A stretch of 64,000 bases of DNA from Norana najaformis (lineage: Eukaryota > Annelida > Clitellata > Crassiclitellata > Hormogastridae): the NCBI GenBank assembly GCA_964023275.1, contig OZ029916.1, positions 26,426,953 through 26,490,952 of the forward strand, in the 5' to 3' direction. Position numbers and translations under genes: made by a program. The notes beneath the pieces were generated by a model, which did not search any database, had not been told where the DNA came from, and saw only the letters and a list, made by a program, of their open reading frames with translations. Below are positions 39,783 to 51,900 of this stretch, piece after piece. Position 1 is the stretch's first letter. Every line of letters starts with the position of its first letter.

Positions 39783-42700
39783 AGTGCTTGAGTTCTAGGA
39801 TATTATATCGAACTGACTAGCTGTCAGTTAAACCAAAGGTTGGCATTTCAAAACTCACGTATCAGAGAAAACCAGAATTGTGTAAATAAACATTAGTAAT
39901 TTATTATATCTCTTCAGCTGATTCAGGTATTTACTGAGTTCAATAGTAAACGTCCCTTGCATATAGCTACTATACAATTCAAAACAATACATTCCAGTTT
40001 AACACAATGCGATACAAATTAAACTACTACAGAGGTAAACGACAGAGCAGTGCGTATTGTAGTAGCCTCATCTCAGTCTTGTGGGAGAGTGACAGACAGA
40101 CTGGGAATGGTCACGCCGAATGAGAGAAAGAGGAAAGAGTGAGGAAGAGAGGGAGGGGTGTTAAGGGTCGATGGATGGAGGAAGACAGAAGGAGAAGGGG
40201 TGTCGGGGGGCACCGGATGTTGACAGAAGCACAATATTTACTTAACCATAGTTATAAAACAACCAATTGGTACACATCTAAGAGGTTGCAATAATTACGG
40301 CTTAACTACGGAGCCCCAAAGGTGACACGGTAGCTTGACATTCATGCAGTAGATTCTACATTAGGCCGACGCAACATTCGTTACATACAGTGATGTGGAC
40401 AGGGTGAATTGGTACTGGCATATCGAGTGACTATGCGGGCGTCCCGGATTGGCAGAATCAAAAGTTAGCAGCCCTAATTGACAGGGACATAGTTTACTCG
40501 AGTTTACCGAGTTTTACTGCAGTGGGAATGCCATTCATTATACGATCTGTAGTAAGCCTTGCTGTCGTTGTTAACATCGACGCTCATTCACATCGAACGT
40601 AACACTGGATTACGTTATACTGCATTAAAACACGATGTATTAGTTATGGCTTGACTAATATGATGTGGGAAGTTCCACGCTGTAGCAGGATCCCGTTTGC
40701 TCAGAATTGGGGTTCAAAGCGTACGTCCCGGCGCTCGTGGGCGTGAGAACGCCGGTTCGCATATCGATCGTGGCTATATTTGAGTGGCTGAGATTTGAAT
40801 CAGGGACTAGCACGGTCCATAAACGGGGATCTTAAACAGCGTGGCACCCATTCAAAACGGGCAGATCTCACCCGATAAATTCATTTTAAAATAAGCAGGG
40901 CCATATGGTCGCTATAGAAAACGTGTACACACCTATATTTGCATTGAGTGTACCTTAATTCGATTCTCCTACAAAGGAGAATGGTTACGTAGTTCGAAGC
41001 GCAGAACTGCATTCTTGCAACTGGATAGAATTAGATGGCATTGTGCTGCTGGCGACTGTTTTGATGGTGGGCGGCCTACGCCTATACGATCGCTCGCTCA
41101 CTAGTGCCTGCTGTTTGCAGAAGTGGGTGTGATCCTTGTGGAGTTTTTTAAAGCGACAGCATATGCCATATTAGATTATGGACCTAGATGTATAATTTAA
41201 TATGTTAGAGAATACAGATGTCTTCACCAGTAGGCCTACTATTGGCGCAGGATATAAAACATTGAATGACTGTGTTTAAGCCTGTAGTAGTAGTAGTTTC
41301 AATGTTTAACGACATCTTATGGCATCAAAGGCCGTTTACGTCGCCGTCCTCCTTTATCCAGGCTTGGGACTGGCACTACCCGACTAAAGGCAGTGGCGGA
41401 GTTGTTTAAGCCTGTCTACAGTAAAAAGGCTTAAATGCAGCTTCTGAGAATTATGGAACCTATCGATGTCTTCAAATTTTCCCGTGCAGTTTGCTCTTGA
41501 AGAAGCGTACTCATCAGCCGAATCACTGGACAATAATCAAACATTCTAGAGGCTTGTTAATTGTGATGATGGCACAGCCTACAATTGTGTTCACCGATGG
41601 TGGTTGTGGTGGAGGTGGTGATCAGAGTATATCAGGTGCATACACAGGGTGGCGGTGATGGCCTGTGATCACAGTGTATCATTAGGCTGCTTGATCATGA
41701 TCAGGGTGCAGTTTGTAGCTGGAAGGGGGCATTTCTCCCTCATTGCTTCAGAATATCCCACCACCGGACTGTGTGATATTCCCTCTAAGCTACGCGCTGC
41801 GCGCGCACGAGTTTTGAGCATAGCCTGCACAATCATTTTCTGTTTAGCGCACAGATTTTGTGAGCGTTATTGTTATTTCAAAGTTAAATTTAGCTAACTG
41901 CTGCACAGAGGCGAAAATCTGTACATAACTTTGGCCGAAATTGTTTTGCATTTTTTGTTCGTAATGGGGGGGGGGGGAAGAAGGGGACAGTAAACATAAA
42001 TGGGGGGCAGAGACTACACAAATATCCTTTCCGTCTTTCCTGCCGTCCATCTTTCCTTCCTAAAGTTCCTTCATTCCTTTCGCTCCTCTTTGCCGAAAAC
42101 AAAGCAATGACAGCGGTCAGTATCGTAAGTTGCTTCATGTGCAATTCGATCCTGGAATAGAGAGACTCACCTGCTTTGCGTTGCATAGTTAAACGGCGAA
42201 CGTTCATAAGCAAACTGTTGCAGCTTCTTCTTCCGTGTAGAATTCGACATTTCAACTTCGTAATTGGGGCTGTTTTACCGTTTCTTTCTTGCGCCACATT
42301 CAATTATTTTCATTATTTAGGCAACTATAGGCTAATGCTCACTTACACTATATATCTGCTCAAATGATCGGAGCCTATGCTTCAAATATTTCTAACGCCA
42401 ACGTTCCAAATGTATAGATTCACATAGATTCACAGTGGGGCAGTTTGCTAAGACTGAACTTCATGATATCAAGTTTCCATGGCTAAGACGACTAAGATAT
42501 AGCCTAATGTGCAGGTGCCAATAGTCTTGGTACACATTTCTTCCGAATTTATATACCAGAAGACCTTGACCAGTTCATAGGTCGACTGCGATAAATTCTG
42601 CTGACGGGACTACCATTTCTTACAACTACACAGAAGTTCGATATTCGCGATGACAGTTAAGATGCAGAGAGCGGCAGCCCCTCTGCCAAACAGCCTCTCT

Positions 42701-43422
42701 GCTTAATCACTTGTCCAGATTTATAGCGCTAGCTGACCAGTGACTGAGACGTTTGATTGAAGCACTCTTCGAAGATGCATCAGAAGTAGAAGCCATGGCT
42801 CGGAGCCTAGATCACTAAACTATCGTTAACAACTAAACACGCAACACGGTGCTACTACACCATGTGCCGAACTCTGAGACAAATAGCAAGGAGTAGTAGT
42901 GAATAATGACTATCTCAATAAATTCCTCAATAGCGTCTTGCTGATAATGAAACTCGATTCCCTTTGTCTTTCTATATTTATCTTCCTCTCTGGACCCGGC
43001 TATTTTCATCATATGGTGGTCTTTCTCCGCTGCCTTACCGCATATTTAGCATTCTTTATAGCTCTCCTTGAGGGCCTATCGCGATACACGGTCGTATTTG
43101 GTCATCCTGATGTGGTGGCAGACTTCAGTAGCATTCCATCTTCTCTCACCATACATCGCAGCATCAGCCTCCCCTCACATTCTTGAGCTCCACCGTCTGT
43201 CCTACAGATTGCACTCTTCCTACCAGTTCACATACTCGAATGAACGAGTTGCCTTTGGGGTCATACCTTGTCGTGTCTGTGTGCCTATGTCTATCTCCTT
43301 TCCGCTGTCTGTCGTCTTTTCGTCTTTGCATGAGTCATGTCTAGTTGTCTTATTAAAGGTCCTGTCTTTTATCATATAACTAATTTAATTCTACAGTACT
43401 TTATGATAAAAGTTTGATGAAG
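39783..43422. other. Intergenic, no gene recognised
   Basis: A 3.6-kb stretch without a convincing gene. Contents: purine-rich DNA at about 40085-40210, a poly-G run at about 41967-41977, and a segment at about 41290-41400 (GGCATCAAAGGCCGTTTACG, CCAGGCTTGGGACTGGCAC) that resembles an interspersed repeat but is single in this window. The short open frames are probably chance. Confidence 0.45.
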
Positions 43423-43562
43423 CAGGGGGGACAGTGCTTGGTTTAAGACTGTCCCCCCTACTGTCTCCCCCATTAGAAGTTTTAACTTTGGGGGGATAAT
43501 CCCCCCAGTCAAAACTTTGGGGAGGACAGTCCCCCGCTGTCCCCCCGTGATTTACGCCACTG
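43423..43562. repeat. G/C-block inverted repeats, possible transposon end
   Basis: Alternating runs of six or seven G and C can pair into several hairpins (GGGGGGACAG ... CTGTCCCCCC). The right edge, read in reverse, begins CAGTGGCGTAAATCACGGGG, like a hAT-type terminal repeat and like the left end of the element at 37205. No matching target duplication was found, so it may be a solo end or a small miniature element. Confidence 0.45.
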
Positions 43563-43885
43563 CTGCTGCGCTGCAGCTGCTGGCATATTTAGCATACTAT
43601 GCTCAGGAGGTCGAAACGAGGCCCATGTTGGGAAATCACATGACGTCCTTTCAAACAACCTGGCTCGTAGGGACCTATATACATTGGAGCAATATCGGCC
43701 ACCATTGCAATCCTTCGCTAAACAGCATGCGCGCCTCATGTGAGCCTAATCTTAAATTCCTGTTAAATAGAAGTTCGTGGCATAATGAACTATACCTAAT
43801 TTACGATTGCCGAATGGAAATTAGCTAATTTGTGCGCCCATTCTATACGTTTGCAGCCCATAATTTCAGGTTACGCCTCTGATTA

Positions 43886-44160
43886 TTTGTATGATGTGTT
43901 TAATCAAGAAAATCAAGAAAAGGAAATTGATCTATTTTGGCCACATCATGAGGAAAGAGGGAACATGCATCGAGAAGGAGATAATACAGGGCACAATACC
44001 GGGAGGACGGAAAAGAGGAAGACCGAGAATAAACTGGTTGGGCAACATCAGGGCATGGACTGGGCTAACAATGGAGGAGATGCTCAGGCTGGTGGAGGAC
44101 AGAGGACACTGGAGGAACATTGTGCATGATGCGGCCGAATCTCGGAACGAGGAAGGCTGA
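43886..44160 (+). mobile_element. LINE ORF2 C-terminal fragment, family D
   Basis: The frame contains KKIKKRKLIYFGHIMRKEG, EKEIIQGTIPGGRKRGRP and INWLGNIRAWTGLTMEEML, ending WRNIVHDAAESRNEEG before a stop. This is the well-known C-terminus of a group of metazoan non-LTR retrotransposons. Only this end is present. A longer antisense open frame over it (43932-44354) is a shadow. Confidence 0.75.
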
Positions 44161-44699
44161 GAATGGAAATGGAATGGTTTAATCAATGGTATGTAATAAT
44201 TATGATTGCTTGTAAGTAATCTCGTAGGCTGTAACTGTCTTTTTCTTTGTCTCGTTTGTAGGCTAGGCTGTAATGGAGTCATCCCTGTACAATTATGATG
44301 ATCGCGGACACGGCTACGGCTGATCGAGTTAGGCCTATTGGCCACTACGGCCACTGCCTCTACATAGCCTACTGGCAGTATTTAGGCGGCAGTGATAGGG
44401 CATTCCTATTGGTTGGAGCTAGTGCAAACAGACGTCAGAAGGTGAATTACAGACGGTTAAGGCAGAGTATAGGCTGCAAATATTATTCAGGCTACAATAA
44501 AGCCTATCGTACACGAAGCGCGAAACTTGATAGCCTATACAAGCCTATTCTGTTATTCGGTGCTATTTGTGATATGCATATTCGGCTGCTTTCACGCTAA
44601 CTTCAAAATAAGCACCAATTAAATTTAAATAACGTTATCAAATTGAATCGGTGCATATTTTAAAGTCAACGTGGAAGTAGCCGTGTCGTCATTGAGCCT

Positions 44700-45168
44700 T
44701 TTCCACCATTGCTCAGAGTATGGCCATATAACTTCCTTTATACGGGACACTCTACACTGGCTTCCCATCCAGCAGCGTGTCCAGTTCAAGATCCTAACGC
44801 TTATGCGTAATTGTCTTGTTGGCTCTGCTCCATCATATCTTAGGGACTTCTGCATTTCGGTCTCCTTGGTTCCAGGCCGTAGCACTCTCCGGTCGGCCTC
44901 CCTTGGACTTCTGACTGTCCCTCGTATGCGCACTGCTACAGCGCAGTCTAGAAGCTTTGCCTGTGTTGGACCCAATAGCTGGAATCGCCTTTCCCGAGAG
45001 CTCCGGCTAGTATTCCTCAGTTTGTCTCTTCCGCAGTTTCGCAAGCGCCTGAAGTCTGTATTATTTGCCAGTGGTCTCACTGGTTCGGGTCGGGAGCGCT
45101 TCTGATGAGTCTATTCTTGAAGTGGCGCTTTATAAATGTCAGATTACAATTACAATTACAATTACAAT
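44700..45168 (+). mobile_element. LINE 3' end, family B, with coding remnant
   Basis: One frame reads TLHWLPIQQRVQFKILTLM, SAPSYLRDFC, SFACVGPNSWNRLSRELR and LPQFRKRLKSVLF, the classic C-terminal domain of CR1/L2-like LINE polyproteins, ending at a stop near 45105. The tail GTGGCGCTTTATAAATG and an (ATTACA)4-like repeat follow. The related antisense copy is in kinesin intron 18. Confidence 0.85.
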
Positions 45169-45369
45169 GGTTGGCATTTAGGAGCAGTGATTCAGACGTG
45201 GAACAAGAGCGAGTAGGCCTACAGCACAATGAAATAATTTTTAAAATTCCAGATATATTTTTGTGTTCTTCATCTTTTCTAAATCGATATTCATGGTCAA
45301 ATTGCATTCCATGTGCTTTCGTTTAAACTCAAAGTAATTAGCCTAACTTACGTTTAACCGAACTACTTC

Positions 45370-45492
45370 TGGGCCTCAAATACAGCTGACTTGGACCCGA
45401 AGCTGAACTTGTCTTTCTATCCATTCTGTTTTGACTGAGCACTTGTGACTTAGCTTTCTTTGGGCGCTATAAAAATATCGAGATTACGATCC
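45370..45492 (+). mobile_element. LINE 3' tail, family A
   Basis: Short copy with TTCTGTTTTGACTGAGCACT, TTCTTTGGGCGCTATAAA and GAGATTACGAT at the end. It lies just upstream of the phosphatase first exon. Confidence 0.6.
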
Positions 45493-45965
45493 GCCGTGTT
45501 TTTACTGTGTCAACAAAGCCTGAGGGTTCCACGACTGCTTCATCTACATCAGCACTGACAGCTCGTGTTCCACATCGCAACACAGCATGCTTCGAGCATA
45601 ATCGGGCAGTAGTGGCACCCATCCATGGTCGGGGTGTGTTTGTATTGACAGAGGCTTTTCAGAAATAACTTCCGGACCATAGTGGCTGATTCCCGGGGCT
45701 TCCCGGAGGGGCGATCGCGGATGCTGCTGTTGTTGGCGTGTTTTTAACGGGCGGAGGAGGACGAAAGCCTGTAGGGGAGGAGAACGGGGAGGAAGCGACG
45801 GAGAAGTGGAATAACAGTTACTGAGGCAGACAATTCGTTGCATATGGATGAAGGACACGACGCAGCGAAGCGCCGCATCGGGTACCGTACTTTTGTCAGA
45901 TATTTTGTTGACAACGCTCGGATAGCGATCGTAATGTAGCACTTGGTTATTGGCAGTCTAAAGAA
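45493..45965 (+). promoter_or_regulatory. Probable promoter/5' leader of the receptor-type phosphatase
   Basis: This sequence, richer in GC and CpG than its surroundings (for example 45690-45790 and 45860-45940), directly precedes the signal-peptide exon. No TATA box stands out. The role is inferred from position and composition only. Confidence 0.35.
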
Positions 45966-48900
45966 ATGTTACACCACATTTGTTCTATTTTGTTTTTTGC
46001 TTTAATTCTGAACGGTTGCGAAGCAGAAGCACATCGGCCCAACAGCAGAAATATACGTATCCGCGAAGTACGAAAACATGCAACCGACCAAAAATTAGCA
46101 ATTCTCAACAAACTTAAAATGTTAAACATAGGTGATAAATATGCAGTGAATAAGATGAATTAAATTACGTATAAAGTTTCAAACGAATTCTTTGTAAACG
46201 CTGAAAAATATGCCTCGATACGTCGGAAATAAGCGCAGCTTGAATGCTATTAAATCAGTCGCAAGATGGAGGCAATATCGCATACATAATGAAAGAGAAT
46301 TTCGATGTTGGTACACTGAAAATATGATATGAAGCTTCTCTGAGAGTTTCTTGGAATTTGCGATATAAATCTCCACACATGCATTCACACATACATACCT
46401 GTGCATGTACATACATACATTAAAACAAAGCTACATTTGGAAGTAATACCAGTTACCATGTCATCATGAAGTTGCATTATAATGAGGTCATGTTTAAAAG
46501 CAGAATTAAATGTGGCATCTTTTTTGCAGATGGCATTGTATAGGATTTTGCATTACGATGAGTATTTATAAGGAGGTATTTGCTGTTTTGTACTTCAGAT
46601 TTCGATAAAATGGTTCTCTGCTTTGGCATGAAGATGAAATTGCAAACAAGCTGTGCATTGTCTTCATCACAGTGTGGGGTTTGATAAATGCCAATAGCTC
46701 TGAGATGGCCTGTGCATTCTGAGTGAAGTAATAATGACAATTTGGAACACTGGTTGCCAGTGTACAGCAGAGGGCATACTGTGTTCCATTTGTCAGTTGA
46801 ACTCACTATGTCGCTTGACATGAATCACAACACACGTCATCCCATTCATCGTCAGCTGTTACAGGATGGAGTGTATTTTGATAGTTTCGATTCTCATGAA
46901 GTCACGAGGATTAAGAATGTTGTTACACAGGAGGTAAATGCATTTCAAAATGCTTTGATTTCTAAGCGCTTTAGAGAGCATTCCATTAAAGTATTTCTCA
47001 TATATTTTGCAGTTTGTTGAAATTTTGCGAAAATTTTTTTATTCTTGTAAAACACCAAAATTCAGTCTAATCTAATCAGGAGTATTTTATAGCACAGTTA
47101 TCATAATACTCGAGGCACGGCTGTTCTGAAGGGAAGGCATAGTTATAATCAGTTAGGCTGATCCAGTCTAGACCTGAAGTATCAGAGAGACTAGGAGACA
47201 GGGCTATGGCAGATAAGCAAAATATTTGTGATGTGTAAGGGATTTTTTGAGATCTGGAAACCATCAAGGAACAGTCACTTGATACAGAAATCCTTTCTCA
47301 CTATCAGCCTGTTTTTGACTTGTTTTTGATTTCCATATTAACTGTGTGTGTATTGTCCTATCTCAGGATTAATGACCGTCTGGCTTCCAACTAACTCCTT
47401 AACCCACTCCAGTCTGGTTTACTAAATGGCACTCAACTGAAACCCTACTTACTGCCTTCTACAGTAAGCTTGTTTCATCCATCTCTCATCACCAGGTTTC
47501 TTGCTTCTGCCTCTCTAATATTTCAGCAGCCTTTGATACTGTTGATCACAGGATCTTGCTCCAGAGACTTTCAACCTTGTTTGGTTTTACCCTCTTCCCA
47601 CTCATCTCAGTCATGCCTTCTCACTATTCTTGGACCCCTTCTGTTCGTCTTCTACACTGGCCCACTCAGCTCACTCATTAGAAGCATACTCATTTGACTA
47701 TCACCTCTATGCTGATGACACCTAACTATTTATCTCTTTCTTTCCAAACTGTTTCACCAATCCTGTAGATCATCTTCGTGTGGTTACCCAAATATCCTCC
47801 TGGATGACATCTAATCTCATGTGCTTGAACATATCTAAAACTGAATTCATACTCGTTGGTCTACTTGACAAGCTAAAGAAAATTCCTGACCTCTCTGTCT
47901 CCCTCAACCTGGACCCTGCCTCCACCCTCACCTTTACTACTAATCCTTCTGTCTGCAACTTGGATGTGATTTTTGACTGAATCTGATCTTGTCGCCAATC
48001 TTTCCCGGTCATGCTTTATGCATGTCCATAACCTTCACACAATCTGTCCTATGCATGATTTCAAAACTGCATCTACTATTGCCACTTCCAAAGCCCATGC
48101 TAAACTAGACTGCTGCAATTCACTTTTCCTGAGTACAGACACCACCCAAATAAACTGTCTTCAAGCTTTTCATTACATGCTTGCTTGTGCTGTCACCCAA
48201 ACCCCCAAATGCCATCACAGCAGTCCTTTTCTCAAATCACTTCACTGGCTTAAAATACCTGAACAAATAGAGGACAAAATCCTATCACTTTCTTACTACA
48301 CACTTCAATCATAATCGTAATTCCGAGATTTCTAAAGCGCCCAACAAAAGCCAAGTCACAGGGACCAGCTTATTCACAGGCGCTCAGTCAAAACAAAATC
48401 GATAAGCAAAAGTGTTTGGTTCCGGGTCAAGATCCAAAAGTCAGACGGAGAGACAGCGTGGCAGCTATGGGTGGTGATGTTTGGGATTGGAGCAGAGAGA
48501 GAGTCAAGAAGAAGAATGGGTGTCAGGATAGGATCTGTGAAAGAGTGATGTTTTCAGTTTTGATTGAAAAGCCGATGCATAAATTGCAAGCGGTGGAGCG
48601 TTGATGAGTTTGTATCATGGGTCAGAAAACTGTCACAGTTCTGGGGGAGTTTATCCCAAACCTCCTGTCTTCATCACTTATTTACAGTCCAACCACTCCA
48701 CTCAACTTGCTCCTTGTCTGCCCTAACGCTAACTTCTCTTTCATCACCTGTTCACTAAAATTTGGAAATCGCTCCACAGCCATAGATGAACCATCCCTCT
48801 GGAGTAAACTCCTGCCTAAATCATGAAAATTATCTGATCCATCCCACAAACTCACCAACTTTGCATCTATTGCAACCTCTGTGCAGGTTTTTCAGTTAAA

Positions 48901-51900
48901 CCTGAAAACACTCCTATTCCTCTAATCCTTTCTTGATGCCTTTTCTTCCCCATCCTCTCACCGTTCCAATTCTAAACACCATCCACCATAGCCTTATGAC
49001 TGCCTGACTCTTGTATCTTGACCTGGAACTGAATCTGACTTTACCTGCCAATCGATTTTGTTTTGACTGAGCACCTGTGAATAAGCTGGTTCTTGTGACT
49101 TAGATTTCTTTGGGTGCTGTAGAAATCTCGAGTTTACGATTACGATTATGATCCTTGGATTTTGCTGTTATGATAAATATGCTGTCTTTGGCCACAATCA
49201 GATGCAGGACCCATACGCTTATTGTGTATATTAATATCATAAATATTGTCAGACTTGTAACAAGTTTACACTTACTTCCAACATAAGCCTTGCCATAACA
49301 GAACAAAGCTTCAATTCTGACACTTTTGGCATGCTTAGGGAGGTATGTAAATGATATAAGGGTTTGCCTTGTTATGTTACAACAAGGCAGGCCCTGAGAC
49401 CTTACAATTACTTTCCTAAACATTCTTTCCTTCTAACCCCTCAAATATCCAATGTTCATGCTGGCCATTGCATTGCAAATACTGTAGGTTGCCGTTCTAC
49501 TAGCAATATGTAGTTGATGTTTTTCTTGTTAAAGTTTGCTCAGCATTCAGGAAATGTTCAGTCAGGGTTTCATTGCTTTCTTGCAGAGTTGAGGAAATAT
49601 CTGAATAAGATCACTGTAATATGTTTTAGGACAGTTCCTCGTCTGACGTGGATATCTGGTTTCGTCCATATGTGGCCATCATTTTTGCAGTTGCTGCCTT
49701 CTCAGTTCTGCTCTTGATTATGATTCTGGTAAGCTAGTTTTTGACAATATTATAGTATTATTACGACTAAGAACATGGAAAGTACCGGTAACTGCTTTGG
49801 GCTTTCCAAGGTTTTTGCTGGATATGACTCCGAGCACATGGATGTGTAGTTGGCTGCTGGTTGTGGAGCCATGTTAACGGTGTGAGATGAGGTTGTTTAG
49901 CTGTTAGCTGCTTTCTACTGTTGCGTTAATTTTCCACTTAAAAATTCGGTCCTCGGATCCTTTGTTTTTGATGATGTGATGTAAGAATAGACAGACGTGT
50001 CAAATGGATGATTGTATGAGTGCTTAACTGAACACACAGTAAGCAGAGTCACTATATAGTCACCTACAGTTAGTCCTTAAAGTACATTTGCTTAGAATTG
50101 TAGAGTTCCTTAGATAGGGATGCTATGCAAGTATAAGAAAATTAATGTGTGTTTGGCTTTATTTACCAGAATGCAGTCACAAATTATACATATTTGCTTT
50201 TCTTCTTTGTAAGCTGCTTTCTCCCACGTTCTAATTACAAGGACTGATCTTTTGCTTTAAACTTAATAATAATGATAATAATGGTTAAAAATTTGAATTA
50301 TCATGTTTTAGACTGTGTTGTCATTCTAAAACTCAACTTACTAACCTATTCAGAATGCTAATCCTGACAGTTACAATGCCTTGAAACAAATACAGTAAAA
50401 ACCAGGTAACATGCTTCTCAATAATGAGTGCATTTGCCTAACATGCGGTAGAACCACATATTCCTAGGTTACCAACTTAACACGTGGTGTTAGTGCACAG
50501 TACATGGACTGGCTAGTAAGTATCTAAAACCAAGTAGGCTATATGCTAATAAACGAATGCTTAGATATTTCTGTATTCTGGTAGCAGGTGATCTGACAAC
50601 ACATGGTTCTGAAAACTCGACTCCCGACAGCCACTTGTTACTGGGCTTTTATTGTAACTGTGTGAATCAGCTTTTTATTCTATGCTGTGGTTTATTTGTT
50701 ACGGTGAAAGCCAAGTGTTAATGAACTGTGAGTGAAGTACTGGTTAAGTGGAATCCGTAATAGACCACCCCTCCTCTAATTACTACATGTCTGAAGTTTT
50801 GAGTAATGGTTTTAACTGGTATTGGACAGATAAATAACCGATTTCCTTGGGTGATTTAGTGAATTGGATTGGTTGGCTACCTTATTCGTCACCTGGGACA
50901 TTCATACTTCTTTCCATTCATCTGTCTGCTTAGTAACACGAGAAGTTAGAAAAGGACGTAGTATATTTATCCTTCAAACTACCAGATCATCCACCCATTC
51001 ATCGATGCATCCATCCGTCAACCAATGCGTCCATGAATGCTTTCATCCAATCTCTCCATGTGTCCATCATGTATCCATCCATCCATCCTTTTGTTAGTCC
51101 ATCTGTCCCTCCTCCAAACCTCCATCCATCCACCCATCCGACCGTGAATGCTTTCAAGCCTTTCCTTTATTCTTTTCATATGTGTCTATCAGTCTACCCA
51201 TCTGTACATCCATGTGTTTGTCCATCCTCCCCTTCCATACTTCCATTCATCCATCCATCCAATTTTCTAACTGTTATACTAGTTGTCTGTGACAAAAGCA
51301 AATCCACTGCTGTGAGCTTTTACACTATAATTTTACGCTTGGTAAAATTGAAAATAGGTCATCACGTTTTATTATGTGAAATCTTGTGATGTTGTGAAAT
51401 CGATGTCTTATGTTGGATTCAGCAATGTCCGTTGACAACTATAGCAAAAGAGATAGACATGTCAGGTCACATACATGCGCACGCACACACATGCACGCAC
51501 ACACGCGCGCACAGTCCTTAGTCAATTCAAGATCAAACTTCAGTAATGAACATTTTGCATTATGGCATTGTTATTTGTGAGGTAGATGCAGTGGTTTAGG
51601 GGTTATTGTGTTGGACTGTAAGCTCCGAGGTTGAGGCTCTTACTTAATACCTGCCCGGGCTGCAAGATTATCGAGACTGCTGCTTTGTTTGCACTACCTA
51701 GCAAACTCAGTTATAAGCCTAAAATGAGTACACTGACTGTGGGAAGACCAGATGGCAAGGAAGAGGGCTGTCTACCCACCCTTATATGCTCAGGCTAAGA
51801 CTCTTTCATAGTACAACATTAATTATTTCAGAGTCTGGTAATGTAATGACATGTCAGAACCTGAAAGTAAAACTGCAAAATCTAAATAGTGGATGTGACA

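Larger units (their letters stand above)
46934..49629 (+). other. Phosphatase intron carrying a LINE
   Basis: Intron between the ectodomain and transmembrane exons. Most of it is a decayed family A LINE with a nested antisense copy (listed separately). A further small exon cannot be excluded, because both flanking boundaries are phase 0. Confidence 0.5.

Noticed and set aside
43932-44354. 140-codon minus-strand open frame
   Set aside because: Antisense shadow of the recognised LINE C-terminal frame at 43886-44160.
44625-45080. 151-codon minus-strand open frame
   Set aside because: Antisense shadow of the family B LINE coding remnant, which has recognisable motifs on the plus strand.
45544-45942. 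132-codon minus-strand open frame
   Set aside because: Lies in the GC-rich stretch before the phosphatase first exon, with no domain signature. Chance is more likely.
51033-51389. 118-codon plus-strand frame rich in His-Pro-Ser
   Set aside because: It is the translation of a degenerate CATC repeat.
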